DNA from: Achromobacter denitrificans NBRC 15125 | Lineage (GTDB): Bacteria; Pseudomonadota; Gammaproteobacteria; Burkholderiales; Burkholderiaceae_B | Length of the DNA stretch: 60,194 nucleotides | Assembly (NCBI RefSeq): GCF_001571365.1 | Contig: NZ_BCTQ01000039.1 | Span: forward strand, 1-60,194 | Direction: 5' to 3' | Part shown: piece after piece, positions 17,263 through 26,598 of the stretch | How the letters are laid out: every line of letters begins with the position of its first letter | Position numbering within the stretch: position 1 is the stretch's first letter | Notes under the pieces: model-generated | Databases searched by the model: none | What the model was told of the DNA's origin: nothing | Seen by the model: only the letters and a program-made list of their open reading frames with translations | Position numbers and translations under genes: made by a program

Positions 17263-18164
17263 CATTGGCTTTCGTCGCCCTTCTGGAAATACGCCACCAG
17301 GAAATCCACGAACACCCGCACCTTGGTGGACAGGTGGTGCCGCTCGGGGAATACCGCGTAGATGTCCGCCTGCGGCAAGGCGTAGTCCTCCAGCACGCGG
17401 ACCAGGCGTCCGCTGCGCAGGTAGCGGGCCAGGTCCCATTCGGCGCGCTGCAGGATGCCCAGGCCGGCCAGCCCCCAGGTCAGCGTAACCTCGCCATCGT
17501 TGCTGCTCAGGCCGCCGCGCACCTTCACGGTTTCGCTGCGGCGCCCCCTGGTGAAGCGCCACAGGCCGTACGCGGCCTCGTTCTGGCGCAACACGATGCA
17601 CTGGTGCCGCGCGAGGTCCTGGGGCGTGGCCGGCACGCCATGGCTCTTGAGATAGCCGGGCGAGGCGCAGACCAGCCGGCGGTTGGGCGCGATCTTGCGG
17701 GCGATGAGGCGCGTATCGGGCAGGTCGCCGAAACGCACCGCCACGTCGAACGCGTCCTGCACGAAATCGGCCGGGCTGTCGGTCAGCTGCAACTGCAGCG
17801 AGACCTCGGGATATTTCTGCGCGAATTCGGCGATCGCCGGCGCGATGTAGCTGCGGCCGAAGCCCAGCGGCGCGTTGACCTTCAGCAGGCCGCGCGGCTG
17901 GGCCTGGCGGCTGGCGATCAGTTCGTCCAGGTCTTCGATTTCGCCCAGGATGCGGCGGGCGTTTTCCAGGTACATCTCGCCCTCGGCCGTCAGGCTCAGG
18001 CGCCGCGTGCTGCGGTTCACCAGGCGCACGCCGAGCCGCGCCTCGATCTGCGCCAGGCGCTTGCTGACCGCCGCGGGCGTGACGCCCAACTCGCGCGCCG
18101 CGGCGGACATGCCGCCGGCGCGCGCCAGTTCGACGATCAGTTGAAGCTCGCTCGAATGACCCAA
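17259..18164 (-). CDS. LysR-family transcriptional regulator
   Basis: About 301-aa regulator. An N-terminal winged helix (GGMSAAARELGVTPAAVSKRLAQIEARLGVRL) is followed by a LysR substrate domain of the CrgA/DmlR type (GLLKVNAPLGFGRSYIAP, DVAVRFGDLPDTRLIARKI). I place the start at the TTG at 18164, preceded by GGGGG at a usable distance. The nearest upstream in-frame ATG (18263) would add about 33 residues translated from the intergenic repeat (PPRRRAAPRRG...), which is not protein-like. The target is unknown; DmlR relatives control tartrate or malate genes, so the dehydrogenase about 2 kb away is a possible target. Confidence 0.78.
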   Translation of the reverse strand: MGHSSELQLIVELARAGGMSAAARELGVTPAAVSKRLAQIEARLGVRLVNRSTRRLSLTAEGEMYLENARRILGEIEDLDELIASRQAQPRGLLKVNAPLGFGRSYIAPAIAEFAQKYPEVSLQLQLTDSPADFVQDAFDVAVRFGDLPDTRLIARKIAPNRRLVCASPGYLKSHGVPATPQDLARHQCIVLRQNEAAYGLWRFTRGRRSETVKVRGGLSSNDGEVTLTWGLAGLGILQRAEWDLARYLRSGRLVRVLEDYALPQADIYAVFPERHHLSTKVRVFVDFLVAYFQKGDESQW

Positions 18165-18170
18165 TGTGTA

Positions 18171-18560
18171 CCCCCACGCTGCGCAAGCTTCGCTTGCTTG
18201 CTGCCCCCCGAGGGGGCTGCCTCGCCTTGGGGCGGCCCGGCGGCGAGGCGGCTGTTCTTGCACGGGGTTTTAAGCCCCCACGCTGCGCAGGCTACGCCTG
18301 CTTGCTGCCCCCCGAGGGGGCTGCCTCGCCTTGGGGCGGCCCGGCGGCGAGGCGGCTGTTCTTGCGCGGATTTTAAGCCCCACGCTACGCAGGCTGCGCC
18401 CGCTTGCTGCCCCCCGAGGGGGCTGCCTCGCCTTGGGGCGGCCCGGCGGTGGTTATTGCCCCCACGCTGCGCAGGCTACGCCCGCTTGCTGCCCCCCGAA
18501 GGGGGCTGCCTCGCCTTGGGGCGGCCCGGCGGCGAGGCGGCTGTTCTTGCTCGGGTTTAG
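18171..18560. repeat. Four tandem copies of a roughly 104-bp GC-rich intergenic repeat
   Basis: This region holds no gene. Copies begin at 18171, 18275, 18378 and 18459. Each reads CCCCACGCTGCGCA..., then GCTTGCTGCCCCCC-GAGGGGGC, then CTTGGGGCGGCCCGGCGG and usually CGAGGCGGCTGTTCTTGC. Copy 3 is truncated (81-bp period) and lacks the last part. The copies differ by a few bases, with compensated changes in the arms (GAAGGGGG versus GAGGGGG), and can fold into strong hairpins. They lie downstream of yajQ and upstream of the LysR gene. A diverged copy occurs at 57361-57407. Confidence 0.85.
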
Positions 18561-18563
18561 TCG

Positions 18564-19046
18564 CTAGTCGCGGAAATTCTCGAACTGGAGGGGCAGGTCG
18601 ACGTCGGTCTTCTTCAGCAGCGCGATGGCCGTTTGCAGGTCGTCGCGCTTCTTGCCGCTGATGCGCAGCTTGTCGCCGTTGATCTGCGATTCCACCTTGA
18701 GCTTGGCGTTCTTGATGGCGGCGATGAGCTTCTTGGCCACGGGCTGCTCGATGCCCTGCTTGATGGTGACCTTCTGGCGCGCGCCGCCCAGGTTTTCCAA
18801 GGGATCGGCGACGTCCAGGCAGCGCACGTCGATGCCGCGGGCCGAGAGCCGGCCGCGCAGGATGTCCAGCATCTGCTTGAGCTGGAAGGCGCTGGAGGCA
18901 ACCTGCGTCACGACGTAGCCTTCCAGTTCGAACTTGGCGTCGGCACCCTTGAAATCGAAACGGGTGGACAGTTCGCGGTTGGCCTGGTCGACGGCGTTGG
19001 TGAGTTCGTGTTTGTCGACTTCGGAGACGACGTCAAAAGTAGGCAT
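18564..19046 (-). CDS. yajQ: YajQ-family nucleotide-binding protein
   Basis: 160-aa cytoplasmic protein with the complete YajQ sequence pattern (MPTFDVVSEVDKHELTNAV, TRFDFKGAD, KQGIEQPVAKKL, DDLQTAIALLK). Family members bind nucleotides or RNA, and the Xanthomonas homologue is a cyclic-di-GMP effector. Length equals the family norm. It is monocistronic, and its 3' side runs directly into the tandem repeat. Confidence 0.93.
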   Translation of the reverse strand: MPTFDVVSEVDKHELTNAVDQANRELSTRFDFKGADAKFELEGYVVTQVASSAFQLKQMLDILRGRLSARGIDVRCLDVADPLENLGGARQKVTIKQGIEQPVAKKLIAAIKNAKLKVESQINGDKLRISGKKRDDLQTAIALLKKTDVDLPLQFENFRD

Positions 19047-19115
19047 GACACGGAGTCCTGTGCAAAGATGGGTGAAAGAAGCGTTTTCCCCATTTTACCG
19101 GCGCCGCGCCGCGCG

Positions 19116-19904
19116 TCACGCCATGACCACCAACAGGCGTCCGGCCTGCAGCGGATGCGCGATGATCTGCGCGTCGATCCCGTAGGCCAGGTACAGGTTG
19201 CCGGGCGTCAGCACCTCGGCAGGCGTGCCCGCCGCGATCGCCCGCCCCCCGCACAGCAGCAGCAGGCGGTCGCACCAGCGCGCGGCCAGGTTCATGTCGT
19301 GCAGGATCACCAGTACGCCGGTATCTCCCCCGTGCGCCAGTTCCGCAGCCACCCGCAGCAGGTCGCCCTGGTGCTTCGGATCCAGGCTGGCCGTGGGCTC
19401 GTCCAGCAGCAGGTAGCGCGGCTCGCCGGGGACGCGCGCCGCATTGCACTGCACCAGCACGCGGGCGAACTGCACGCGCTGCTGTTCGCCTCCGGACAAT
19501 TCGGGATAGCGCCGGGCGCGCAGATGCGTCACGTCGGCCCGGCCCAGCGCCTCGTCCACCAGCGCGTCCACGGCGGCCGGAGACAGTTCCGGGAACGGAT
19601 AGGCGCCCATCGCCACCACTTCGCGCACGTCCAGGTCGAAAGTCAGCCCGGGTTTCTGCGGCAGCACGGCTCGCCGGCGGGCCTGCTCGCGGTGCGGCAG
19701 CCGCGCCAGGTCGCCGTCGTCCAGCCGCAGGCGCCCCGCGTCGGGGGCCAGTTCGGCCGACAGCGCGCCCAGCAGCGTGGACTTGCCCGCGCCATTGGCG
19801 CCCAGCAGGCCCACGACCTCGCCGGGCCGCAGCGCCAGCGACACCTGGTCCAGGATGCGGTTGCCGCCGCGCGCCAGCGTCAAATTCTCGGCCGCCAGCA
19901 TCAT
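19116..19904 (-). CDS. bhuV: Heme ABC transporter ATPase
   Basis: ATPase of the inner-membrane heme importer, 262 aa. Walker A GANGAGKST, signature LSGGEQQRVQFARVL, Walker B YLLLDEPTASLD and the switch His in VLILHDMNLAA are all present, as in HmuV. The start at 19904 forms ATGA with the bhuU stop; a second ATG follows immediately. It is the last gene of the heme locus, 69 bp upstream of yajQ. Confidence 0.92.
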   Translation of the reverse strand: MMLAAENLTLARGGNRILDQVSLALRPGEVVGLLGANGAGKSTLLGALSAELAPDAGRLRLDDGDLARLPHREQARRRAVLPQKPGLTFDLDVREVVAMGAYPFPELSPAAVDALVDEALGRADVTHLRARRYPELSGGEQQRVQFARVLVQCNAARVPGEPRYLLLDEPTASLDPKHQGDLLRVAAELAHGGDTGVLVILHDMNLAARWCDRLLLLCGGRAIAAGTPAEVLTPGNLYLAYGIDAQIIAHPLQAGRLLVVMA

Positions 19905-20908
19905 CCGTGCCTCCGGCCGCGCGCCAGCAACCATAAAAAGAACGGTCCGCCCACCAGGCTGGTGACCAGCCCGATCGGCAGTTCCGCGGGCACCACGGCA
20001 ACGCGGGAGAGCCAGTCGGCCAGCGCCAGGGCGAGCGCCCCGCCCAGCACGCAGGCGGGGAGCAGCCAGCGATGGTTGGCGCCGAGCGTCATGCGCACCA
20101 GGTGCGGCACCACCAGGCCCACGAACGCGATGCCGCCGGTGGCGGCCACCAGCGGGCCGACGATCAGGGCGCAGGCCAGCACCAGCCGGGCGCGCACCCG
20201 CTTGAGCGCGTAGCCCAGGTGCTGGGCTTCACGCTCGCCCAGCAGCAAGGCGTTCATCACGCGCCACTGGCCCATGAGCCACAGCGACATCAGCAGCACC
20301 CACGGCCCCAGGAAGGCCAGCAGCGTCCAGTTCGCGCCCGCCAGGCTGCCCATGCTCCAGAACGTCAGGTCGCGCAGCTGGGCATCGTTGGCGACGAAGG
20401 TGAACAGCCCGATCATGGCGCCGGCCACGGCGTTGATCGCGATGCCCGCCAGCAGCAGGCCCGCCACGCCGGGCACGCGGCGGCCCAGCGCATAGGCACA
20501 GAAAGTCGCGAGCAGGCTGCCCGCGAACGCCGCGGGCGCCAGGATCCAGAAGCCGCCCGAGGTCAGGACGATGGCGCCGACCGCGCCCAGCGCGCCGCCG
20601 GCCGAAATGCCGATCAGGCCCGGCTCGGCCAGCGGATTGCGGAACAGGGCCTGCATCGACGCGCCGGAGATGGCCAGCGCGGCGCCGGCGACCAGCGCGA
20701 ACAGCACGCGCGGCAGGCGGATATCGACCAGCACGTTGCGCCACAGTTCGCTGCCGGGGGCCGGGGTGCCCCACAACAGGGACGGCAGCTCGCGCAGCGG
20801 GATCCGGACCGCGCCGCTGCTGCTGGCGGCCAGCGTCACCACGACCAGCGCCAGGCCCAGCAGCAGCAGGGCCAGCGGCGGCTTCACGCGGCTAGCGCGC
20901 CATCGCAC
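19901..20908 (-). CDS. bhuU: Heme ABC transporter permease
   Basis: 335-aa FecCD-family permease with about nine or ten membrane helices. Diagnostic segments are RLPRVLFALVAGAALAISGASMQALFRNPLAEPGLIGISAGGALG and FVGLVVPHLVRMTLGANHRWLLPA. It overlaps bhuT by 17 bp and bhuV by 4 bp, so all three are translated as one unit. Confidence 0.92.
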   Translation of the reverse strand: MRWRASRVKPPLALLLLGLALVVVTLAASSSGAVRIPLRELPSLLWGTPAPGSELWRNVLVDIRLPRVLFALVAGAALAISGASMQALFRNPLAEPGLIGISAGGALGAVGAIVLTSGGFWILAPAAFAGSLLATFCAYALGRRVPGVAGLLLAGIAINAVAGAMIGLFTFVANDAQLRDLTFWSMGSLAGANWTLLAFLGPWVLLMSLWLMGQWRVMNALLLGEREAQHLGYALKRVRARLVLACALIVGPLVAATGGIAFVGLVVPHLVRMTLGANHRWLLPACVLGGALALALADWLSRVAVVPAELPIGLVTSLVGGPFFLWLLARGRRHG

Positions 20909-21725
20909 CGGCGGCCTCCCGCTTGAGCTCGGTCAGCGCCAGCGGCAACCGCGGCCCCATGCCCAGCAGCAGCAGGTCGTCCATGACGATCACGCGCTGG
21001 CGGGCGGCGGCGGGCGTGGACGCGAGCCCCGGCGTGGCCAGCAGCCTGGCCGCCCCGCCGGTGGCTTCGAGCGAGGTCTTCGTGACCACGATCAGGTCCG
21101 GCGCCAGCGCGCTGACCGCCTCGGCGGAGACCGGCTTGTAGCCCTGCTGGTCCTTCAGCACGTTCACCAGGCCCGCCATCGCCATCACTTCGTTGGCCGC
21201 GGTGCCGCTGCCGGCGCCCAGCAACGCGCCGGTGCGGTTGATCAGCAGGATGGCGCGCGCATGGGTCACCGGGGTCGCTTCGACCGCCTTGAGCTCGCGC
21301 GCGATACGCTCCACCATGCGTTCGCCTTCCGGGGCCACCTCCAGCGCCTCGGCGACGTTGCGGATGCGCGCCTTGAGCGAATCGACCGAAGGCGAATCCG
21401 GCACCGTCACCACCCGCACGCCGACCTCGCCCAGGCGCTTGAGCGCCTCCGGCGGGCCGGCCTGTTCGGATGCCAGCACCAGGTCGGGCTTGAGCGCCAG
21501 CACGCCCTCCACGGGCACCGCGCGGTAGTACCCGACGCGCGGCAGCCTGGTCGCCGCCTCGGGGTAGAGGCTGGAGAGGTCGTCGCCGACCAGGCGTTCG
21601 CCCTGCCCCAGCTGGTAGACGATTTCGGTCACGCTGCCGCCCAGCGTCACCACCCGTTCGGGCGGCGCCGCGTGCGCGGCGACGACCGCCATCCATCCGA
21701 TCGCCACTGCCAACCATGTCTTCAT
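20892..21725 (-). CDS. bhuT: Heme ABC transporter periplasmic binding protein
   Basis: 277-aa HmuT-type receptor with a short signal peptide (cleavage near AHAAPPERVV). The family segments LGGSVTEIVYQLGQGERLVG, VGYYRAVPVEGVLAL and LDLVL-like DLVLASEQAG are present. The Tyr pair in the VGYYRA segment corresponds to the usual heme-ligand region of HmuT/ShuT. It lies 10 bp downstream of bhuS. Confidence 0.9.
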   Translation of the reverse strand: MKTWLAVAIGWMAVVAAHAAPPERVVTLGGSVTEIVYQLGQGERLVGDDLSSLYPEAATRLPRVGYYRAVPVEGVLALKPDLVLASEQAGPPEALKRLGEVGVRVVTVPDSPSVDSLKARIRNVAEALEVAPEGERMVERIARELKAVEATPVTHARAILLINRTGALLGAGSGTAANEVMAMAGLVNVLKDQQGYKPVSAEAVSALAPDLIVVTKTSLEATGGAARLLATPGLASTPAAARQRVIVMDDLLLLGMGPRLPLALTELKREAAGAMAR

Positions 21726-21735
21726 CGCGTCGTCC

Positions 21736-22782
21736 TCAGGCGGCCAGCGGCACGCTGCACAGGCTGGCCATCAGTTCGCGCCATTGCGTGAGCTCGGGCT
21801 TGCCCGGCTTGCGTTCGCCGAAGAACTGCGCGATCAGGTCGCCGGTGGCGGAGTACAGCTCCAGCGAGGTGACCCAGCCGTCGGACGTGGGCTTGTTCAC
21901 CACCCAGGCCGAGGCGATGGCGGTGGTGTCCAGATGCAGGTTGAACTTGGGATCCAGCACGTTGTACCAGGGCCCGGTGCGGCGCAGTTGCCGCACCGGG
22001 CCGGTATGGATCTGGATCATGCCGCGGTTGCCCACGAAGCACATGATGGACAGGCCGGATTGCGCCGCCGACTCCAGCATGCGCTCGACGGCTTCCGCGG
22101 GCACGGGCTGGGCCAGGTCCTCGCCGGCGGCGGCCAGCGCGGCCAGGCGCGACACCTTGAACTTGCGCAGCAGCGGGAAGAACTCGTGCGTGTCCTGCAT
22201 GGCCAGCCAGGCCTCGCGCCACTGCGCGCTATCCTCGACGCGGTCGGCGTCGGCGGCCGGGGCATAGGGCGCGGTCTCGGGCCAGGCGGCCTCGCCCGCG
22301 AACTTCGCGACCAGCGCGTCGTAGGCGGCCGCGTCGGTCGCGTCGGTGCGGTAGACCTTGTGCACGGCCACGCCCGCGCCGTCGAAGAACTGCAGGCTGT
22401 GGCGGCCGTCCTGCTCGACCGCCCAGGCCGACTTCCATGCGGTGAAGAACACGCGCAGGTCGATGTCCGGTCCCAGCACCAGGCCCACCGGACCCTCGGC
22501 CTGGATGTCTTCATACACGCCGTGGCGCTCGTGCACACACCAGTCGTTGCGCGTCAGCGCCATGACCTCGCCCAGCGTGCCCAGCTCGCGGAAGATCTCC
22601 TGGGGCTTGCCGTGCAGGGCGGTGGCCTTCAGGCCGCCGCAGCCCGCGGCCACCCATTCCGCTTCGGACACGCCCAGGGCCTGGGCGAGATTGCGGGCGC
22701 GCAGCCCCGGCTGCGAGGCCGCCAGGGCCTCGTTGCGATCGCGCAGCGCTTGCGCGCGGGACGTGAAATCGGTGTTGCTCAT
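21736..22782 (-). CDS. bhuS: Hemin-degrading / heme-trafficking factor (HemS/HmuS)
   Basis: 348-aa cytoplasmic HemS/ChuS-family protein made of two similar halves, each with the family pattern: LGEVMALTRNDWCVHERHGVY in the first and LSIMCFVGNRGMIQIHTGPV in the second. Relatives bind imported heme and release iron. It sits between the receptor and the importer genes, as in the Bordetella bhu operon. Confidence 0.91.
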   Translation of the reverse strand: MSNTDFTSRAQALRDRNEALAASQPGLRARNLAQALGVSEAEWVAAGCGGLKATALHGKPQEIFRELGTLGEVMALTRNDWCVHERHGVYEDIQAEGPVGLVLGPDIDLRVFFTAWKSAWAVEQDGRHSLQFFDGAGVAVHKVYRTDATDAAAYDALVAKFAGEAAWPETAPYAPAADADRVEDSAQWREAWLAMQDTHEFFPLLRKFKVSRLAALAAAGEDLAQPVPAEAVERMLESAAQSGLSIMCFVGNRGMIQIHTGPVRQLRRTGPWYNVLDPKFNLHLDTTAIASAWVVNKPTSDGWVTSLELYSATGDLIAQFFGERKPGKPELTQWRELMASLCSVPLAA

Positions 22783-22845
22783 AGTGGGCCCTCCGGCCGT
22801 TGTAACGGGTTGCGAAAGCCGCCGCCGGCCGGCGGCGGCTCGGGT

Positions 22846-25464
22846 TCAATACTGGTATGTCAATGAGACGCGGACGCTGCGCCCCGGTTCCGTGTACCAA
22901 TCGACCGGACGCGGAAGCGCGGTCGCGCCGGCGGTCGGCACATTGATGGCCTCCCAGTACTTCTTGTCGAACAGGTTGAAAACGCCTGCCTGCACCTGCA
23001 GCCCCTTCACGGCCGCCGGACGCCAATAGCCCATCAGGTCCACCACGCCGTAGCCGGGCGCCTGGAAATCGGGATTGCGCGCCTCGGGCGTGGCGTCGGG
23101 GTACTCGACCTTGTTGCGTTGCAACGCGGTGGTCAGCAGCGCATCCACGCCCCACGCGTCGCGGCTGTAGCCCAGCCCCAGCACCGCCTTCAGCGGCGCC
23201 ACGGAATTCAGGTACTGGCCGGTGCCTTCGTCCTTGCCCACGGCCCACGCCAGCGAGCCCCAGGTGCGCCAGCCCGGCGAGAACTTCCAGTGCGCGCTGG
23301 CCTCCGCGCCGTAGATGCGCACCTTGGCGCGGTTCACGTTGCCGGTCACGCCCAAAGGATACTGGCCCGCCCAGCCCGGCTGCCACTGCGGCGAACTCGG
23401 ATTCAGCGGCACGTCGCCATCGATGAAATTCTGGTAACGGTTGTCGAAGAACGATAGCGCGCCGCCGAGCGCGTCGGATCCCAGCTTGGCGCCCAGTTCC
23501 CAGCCCTTGCTGGTCTCGGGCTTGAGATAGGGATTGCCCACGCGCAGGTAGGTGCCCGGCCCGCCGTAGTTGGTGTAGAGCTGCGTCGGGCTCGGGGCCT
23601 TGAAGCCGTAGGCGTACTGCGCGTAGAAACTCAGTTCGTCGCGCGCCTTCCACGTCGCCAGCAGCTTGGGCGAGAAGCGGCTGCCGCCATTGGACGGCGG
23701 CAGCGCGCCCGCATTCGGGTTGCTGTCGTAACTGGCGGTGGACTGCGGCTTCTGTTCGTAATGATCGTAGCGCAGGGCCGGCATGACCGTGTAGCGGCCG
23801 TCGGCGAAGCTGAATTCGTCCTGCACCCACAAGGCCCATTGGTTGCCCTTGGATTGCGGCACATCGGCCTGGTTGGTGTGCAGCATGTCGCAGGCGCGCG
23901 GGCCGAACGGCGCGGGCAGGCCCGGGCGGATCGTGGGGCAGTTGTCGTAGCCGCTGGAGTTCTGCTCGGTCTTGTTGCCGTACCACTCGCCGCCGACCGT
24001 CCACAGCTGCGACACGCTCGCGCCGGCCAGGCGCTTGGTGAATTCGGTGTTCATGCCGAACAGCGACTGCTGGATGGAGTTGCTGCGGCCGTAGGGACCG
24101 CTGGGGAAGCCGTAGCGGAAGGGATCGCCGGGGATGATGCGCGCGCGGGAATCCACGCTGCGCACGCCGCTCTGCGAGCTGTCCAGCCGCAGGCGCTGCC
24201 AATAGACCACGGCCGTGGCGGTATCGATGAGGCCGCCCTCGCCGGGCGCCTTGTAGGAATAGTCGAACGACACGCGCTCGCGTTCGGTTTCCTTGCGCGT
24301 GCCGTTCTCGCCGTAGAGGTAGCTGGTGCCGGCGCCCTGCTCGAACATGCTGTCGATGTCGGCGTTGCGCTTGAAGTACTCGCCGGTCAGGCCGAAGCGG
24401 TGTCCGCCTTCGACGCGCTGCTGCAGCTTCAGCAGGAAGCTGCGCTGGTCGTAATCCTCGGGGCTGGGCTCGCTGCGCGTGGGGCCGTAGCCGCCCACGT
24501 CGCCGCGGTTGTCCAGCGCGTGGCCGTTGCGCACCCCGGCCTGCACCAGCCAGAACGTATTGCCGTGGATCTGGCCCGCCAGCGCCGCGTTGGCGCCCCA
24601 GCTGCTGTCGGCCGAGTCGTAGTCCGTCTTGGCCAGCGCGCCGAAGGTTTTGTCGCCGCCGAGCAGGTCGGACGGCTCCAGCGTGTACAGGTCGGCAATG
24701 CCGGAAATCGCGCCGGAGCCGCCGCCGCTGGCGTCCGCCCCGCGCACGATGTCCAGCCGCGACAGGCTGTTGAAATCGACCGCTTCCAGCCCACCCTTCA
24801 CGCCGCGCGCGCCGTCGTCCAGCCACGGCAGGCGGATGCCGTCCACGCGCGTCAGCACGCGGTCCTGGTCCAGGCCGCGGATGTTGATGCTGTTGTTCTG
24901 CCGGTTGAAGCTCACGCCGGGTTCGGCGCGCTTGCCCAGGTCGCTCCAGTTGCGGATCTGCAGATCGTCCAGGCGCTTGCGGTCGGTGCTGGTCTCCCAG
25001 GCCGGCGCGCTCGGCGCGCCCTCGCCTTCCACCTTGACCGGCGCCAGCTGCGTCACGCCGGCCGGCGCCTGCGCCTCCAGCACGAAGACCCGGGCGCTGC
25101 GCTCCCGCACGCCCAGGCCGCTGCCGGCCAGCAAGCGCGAGAATCCCTCATCCACGGAATAGACTCCATCGAGCCCGCCGGTGCGGCGCTGCCCCACCAA
25201 AGCCGCGTCGAACAGCACGGTCACGCCGGCGCTGTCGGCGAAGCGCGGCAGCGCTTCGGCCAGAGGCCCGGCCGCAATGCGGTAGCTGCGCGCCTGCGCC
25301 TGTTCCGAAGCCTGCGCCCAGGCGCCCGACGCCGGCAGCATCGCGCCGGCGAACGCGCTCAGGGCCAGCGCCGCATGCATGGCGGCGGCGAGTCGGGTCA
25401 GCCGGCATCGCGCGCCTCGGGCTGGTCGGGAGCCGCACGCGCGGCCGGCGGGAAGGTAAGCCAT
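22846..25464 (-). CDS. bhuR: TonB-dependent heme receptor with N-terminal signalling domain
   Basis: 872-aa outer-membrane heme/hemoprotein receptor. After a long signal peptide (ends GAWAQASEQ) comes a secretin/TonB N-terminal (STN) domain of about 80 residues that signals to the HurR anti-sigma factor. A plug (NSINIRGLDQDRVLTRVDGIRLPW) and a barrel follow. In the barrel, YGFKAPSPTQLY and GNPYLKPETSKGWELG occupy the FRAP/NPNL positions of heme receptors; the protein ends SLTYQY. The start at 25464 was chosen over one 102 bp upstream because the added residues are not signal-like. Expression is presumably HurI-dependent, as in Bordetella. Confidence 0.92.
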   Translation of the reverse strand: MAYLPAGRACGSRPARGARCRLTRLAAAMHAALALSAFAGAMLPASGAWAQASEQAQARSYRIAAGPLAEALPRFADSAGVTVLFDAALVGQRRTGGLDGVYSVDEGFSRLLAGSGLGVRERSARVFVLEAQAPAGVTQLAPVKVEGEGAPSAPAWETSTDRKRLDDLQIRNWSDLGKRAEPGVSFNRQNNSINIRGLDQDRVLTRVDGIRLPWLDDGARGVKGGLEAVDFNSLSRLDIVRGADASGGGSGAISGIADLYTLEPSDLLGGDKTFGALAKTDYDSADSSWGANAALAGQIHGNTFWLVQAGVRNGHALDNRGDVGGYGPTRSEPSPEDYDQRSFLLKLQQRVEGGHRFGLTGEYFKRNADIDSMFEQGAGTSYLYGENGTRKETERERVSFDYSYKAPGEGGLIDTATAVVYWQRLRLDSSQSGVRSVDSRARIIPGDPFRYGFPSGPYGRSNSIQQSLFGMNTEFTKRLAGASVSQLWTVGGEWYGNKTEQNSSGYDNCPTIRPGLPAPFGPRACDMLHTNQADVPQSKGNQWALWVQDEFSFADGRYTVMPALRYDHYEQKPQSTASYDSNPNAGALPPSNGGSRFSPKLLATWKARDELSFYAQYAYGFKAPSPTQLYTNYGGPGTYLRVGNPYLKPETSKGWELGAKLGSDALGGALSFFDNRYQNFIDGDVPLNPSSPQWQPGWAGQYPLGVTGNVNRAKVRIYGAEASAHWKFSPGWRTWGSLAWAVGKDEGTGQYLNSVAPLKAVLGLGYSRDAWGVDALLTTALQRNKVEYPDATPEARNPDFQAPGYGVVDLMGYWRPAAVKGLQVQAGVFNLFDKKYWEAINVPTAGATALPRPVDWYTEPGRSVRVSLTYQY

Positions 25465-25584
25465 GGTCGTCCTTTCGATCCAAAAGGTGTCGGCATTCGT
25501 TTGCCTATACAGACCATGACCCTCGTGACCTCCAGATCGGACAGCTGTCCGCAAAATAATTTTCAATATCGCCGTCAGGCGGCC

Positions 25585-26598
25585 TCAGGCATCCACGGGC
25601 GCGCGCGGCCCGATCGTCACCCAGTACGGCGTGCGGTAGCGCACCTGCACCGGTAGCGTCGCCGGCAGGGCGGCCAGCACCGCGTCGGTGTCGCGCAGCT
25701 GGAACGCGCCCGAGATCCGCAGGCGCGCAACCTCGGGGTCGCAGCGCAGGATGCCCGGACGGTAGCGGTCGAGTTCGGCGGCGAAGGCGTCCAGGCGCAT
25801 GCCGCTGGCGTACAGCACGCCGCGCAGCCAGTCGGCCGCGTGGGGATCGGCGGGGGACGGCGGCGATACGCCCGCTTCCGTCAGGCCGCCCTGCTCGCCC
25901 GCGGCCAGCTCGACGGCGGCGCCAGGATGCGCGCCGCTGCTGACCCGGACGCGGCCCTCCTGCACGGTGACCCGGCAGAACGCGCCTTCCTCGCGCACAC
26001 AGAAGCGCGAGGCCTGCGCCTCGATATCGCCCAGGCGCGTGCGCACCACGAAAGGCCGGGGCCGGGCCGCCGTGTCGGCCACCGCATGCACGGCGATCTC
26101 GCCGGAACGCAGCCGCAAGAGGCGCGCGCTGGCGCTGTACATCACGTCCACGGCGCTGCCCGTATTCAGGTGCAGCGTGGAGCCGTCGGCCAGCGCCACG
26201 TCGCGCTGTTCGCCCGCGGCGCTGCGGTAATCGGCGCTCCAGTCCAGGGAATCCGAGCGCCACGCGGCCCAGGCGGCCGGGCCGGCGACCACCAGCGCCG
26301 CGAGCGTCTTCAGCGCGGCGCGGCGGTTCTTGAGCGCGGGGCGGTTCAGGGTGGCCATGCCCAGCGCGGACGGGATCAGGCCGAAACGCGCATTCACGCG
26401 TTGCGCCCGCTGCCAGGCGTGCTCGTGCTCGGCCTTGCTCGCGCGCCACAGGTCGCAGGCCCGACGGTCGGCGTCGGTGGCCCGGCCCGAGGCCAGGCGC
26501 ATCAGCCAGCGCGCCGCTTCGCGCGCCACGCCGCGGTCCACCGCCGGCAGTTCTCCAGCCGTCTCGGCCGGCGCGCTCAGATCGCCGCCATGATGCAT
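25585..26598 (-). CDS. hurR: FecR-type anti-sigma factor of the heme locus
   Basis: 337-aa inner-membrane regulator. The N-terminus is a DUF4880/anti-sigma helix domain (EAARWLMRLASGRATDADR...AWQRAQRVNARF). A single membrane helix follows at about residues 94-113, then the periplasmic FecR domain (GEQRDVALADGSTLHLNTGSAV). It overlaps hurI by 22 bp. By analogy with FecIR and known HurIR it transmits heme-loaded BhuR status to the sigma factor. Confidence 0.9.
   Translation of the reverse strand: MHHGGDLSAPAETAGELPAVDRGVAREAARWLMRLASGRATDADRRACDLWRASKAEHEHAWQRAQRVNARFGLIPSALGMATLNRPALKNRRAALKTLAALVVAGPAAWAAWRSDSLDWSADYRSAAGEQRDVALADGSTLHLNTGSAVDVMYSASARLLRLRSGEIAVHAVADTAARPRPFVVRTRLGDIEAQASRFCVREEGAFCRVTVQEGRVRVSSGAHPGAAVELAAGEQGGLTEAGVSPPSPADPHAADWLRGVLYASGMRLDAFAAELDRYRPGILRCDPEVARLRISGAFQLRDTDAVLAALPATLPVQVRYRTPYWVTIGPRAPVDA

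Noticed and set aside
18171..18560. CRISPR array
   Set aside because: The repeat unit is about 104 bp, contiguous, without unique spacers, and no cas gene is nearby.
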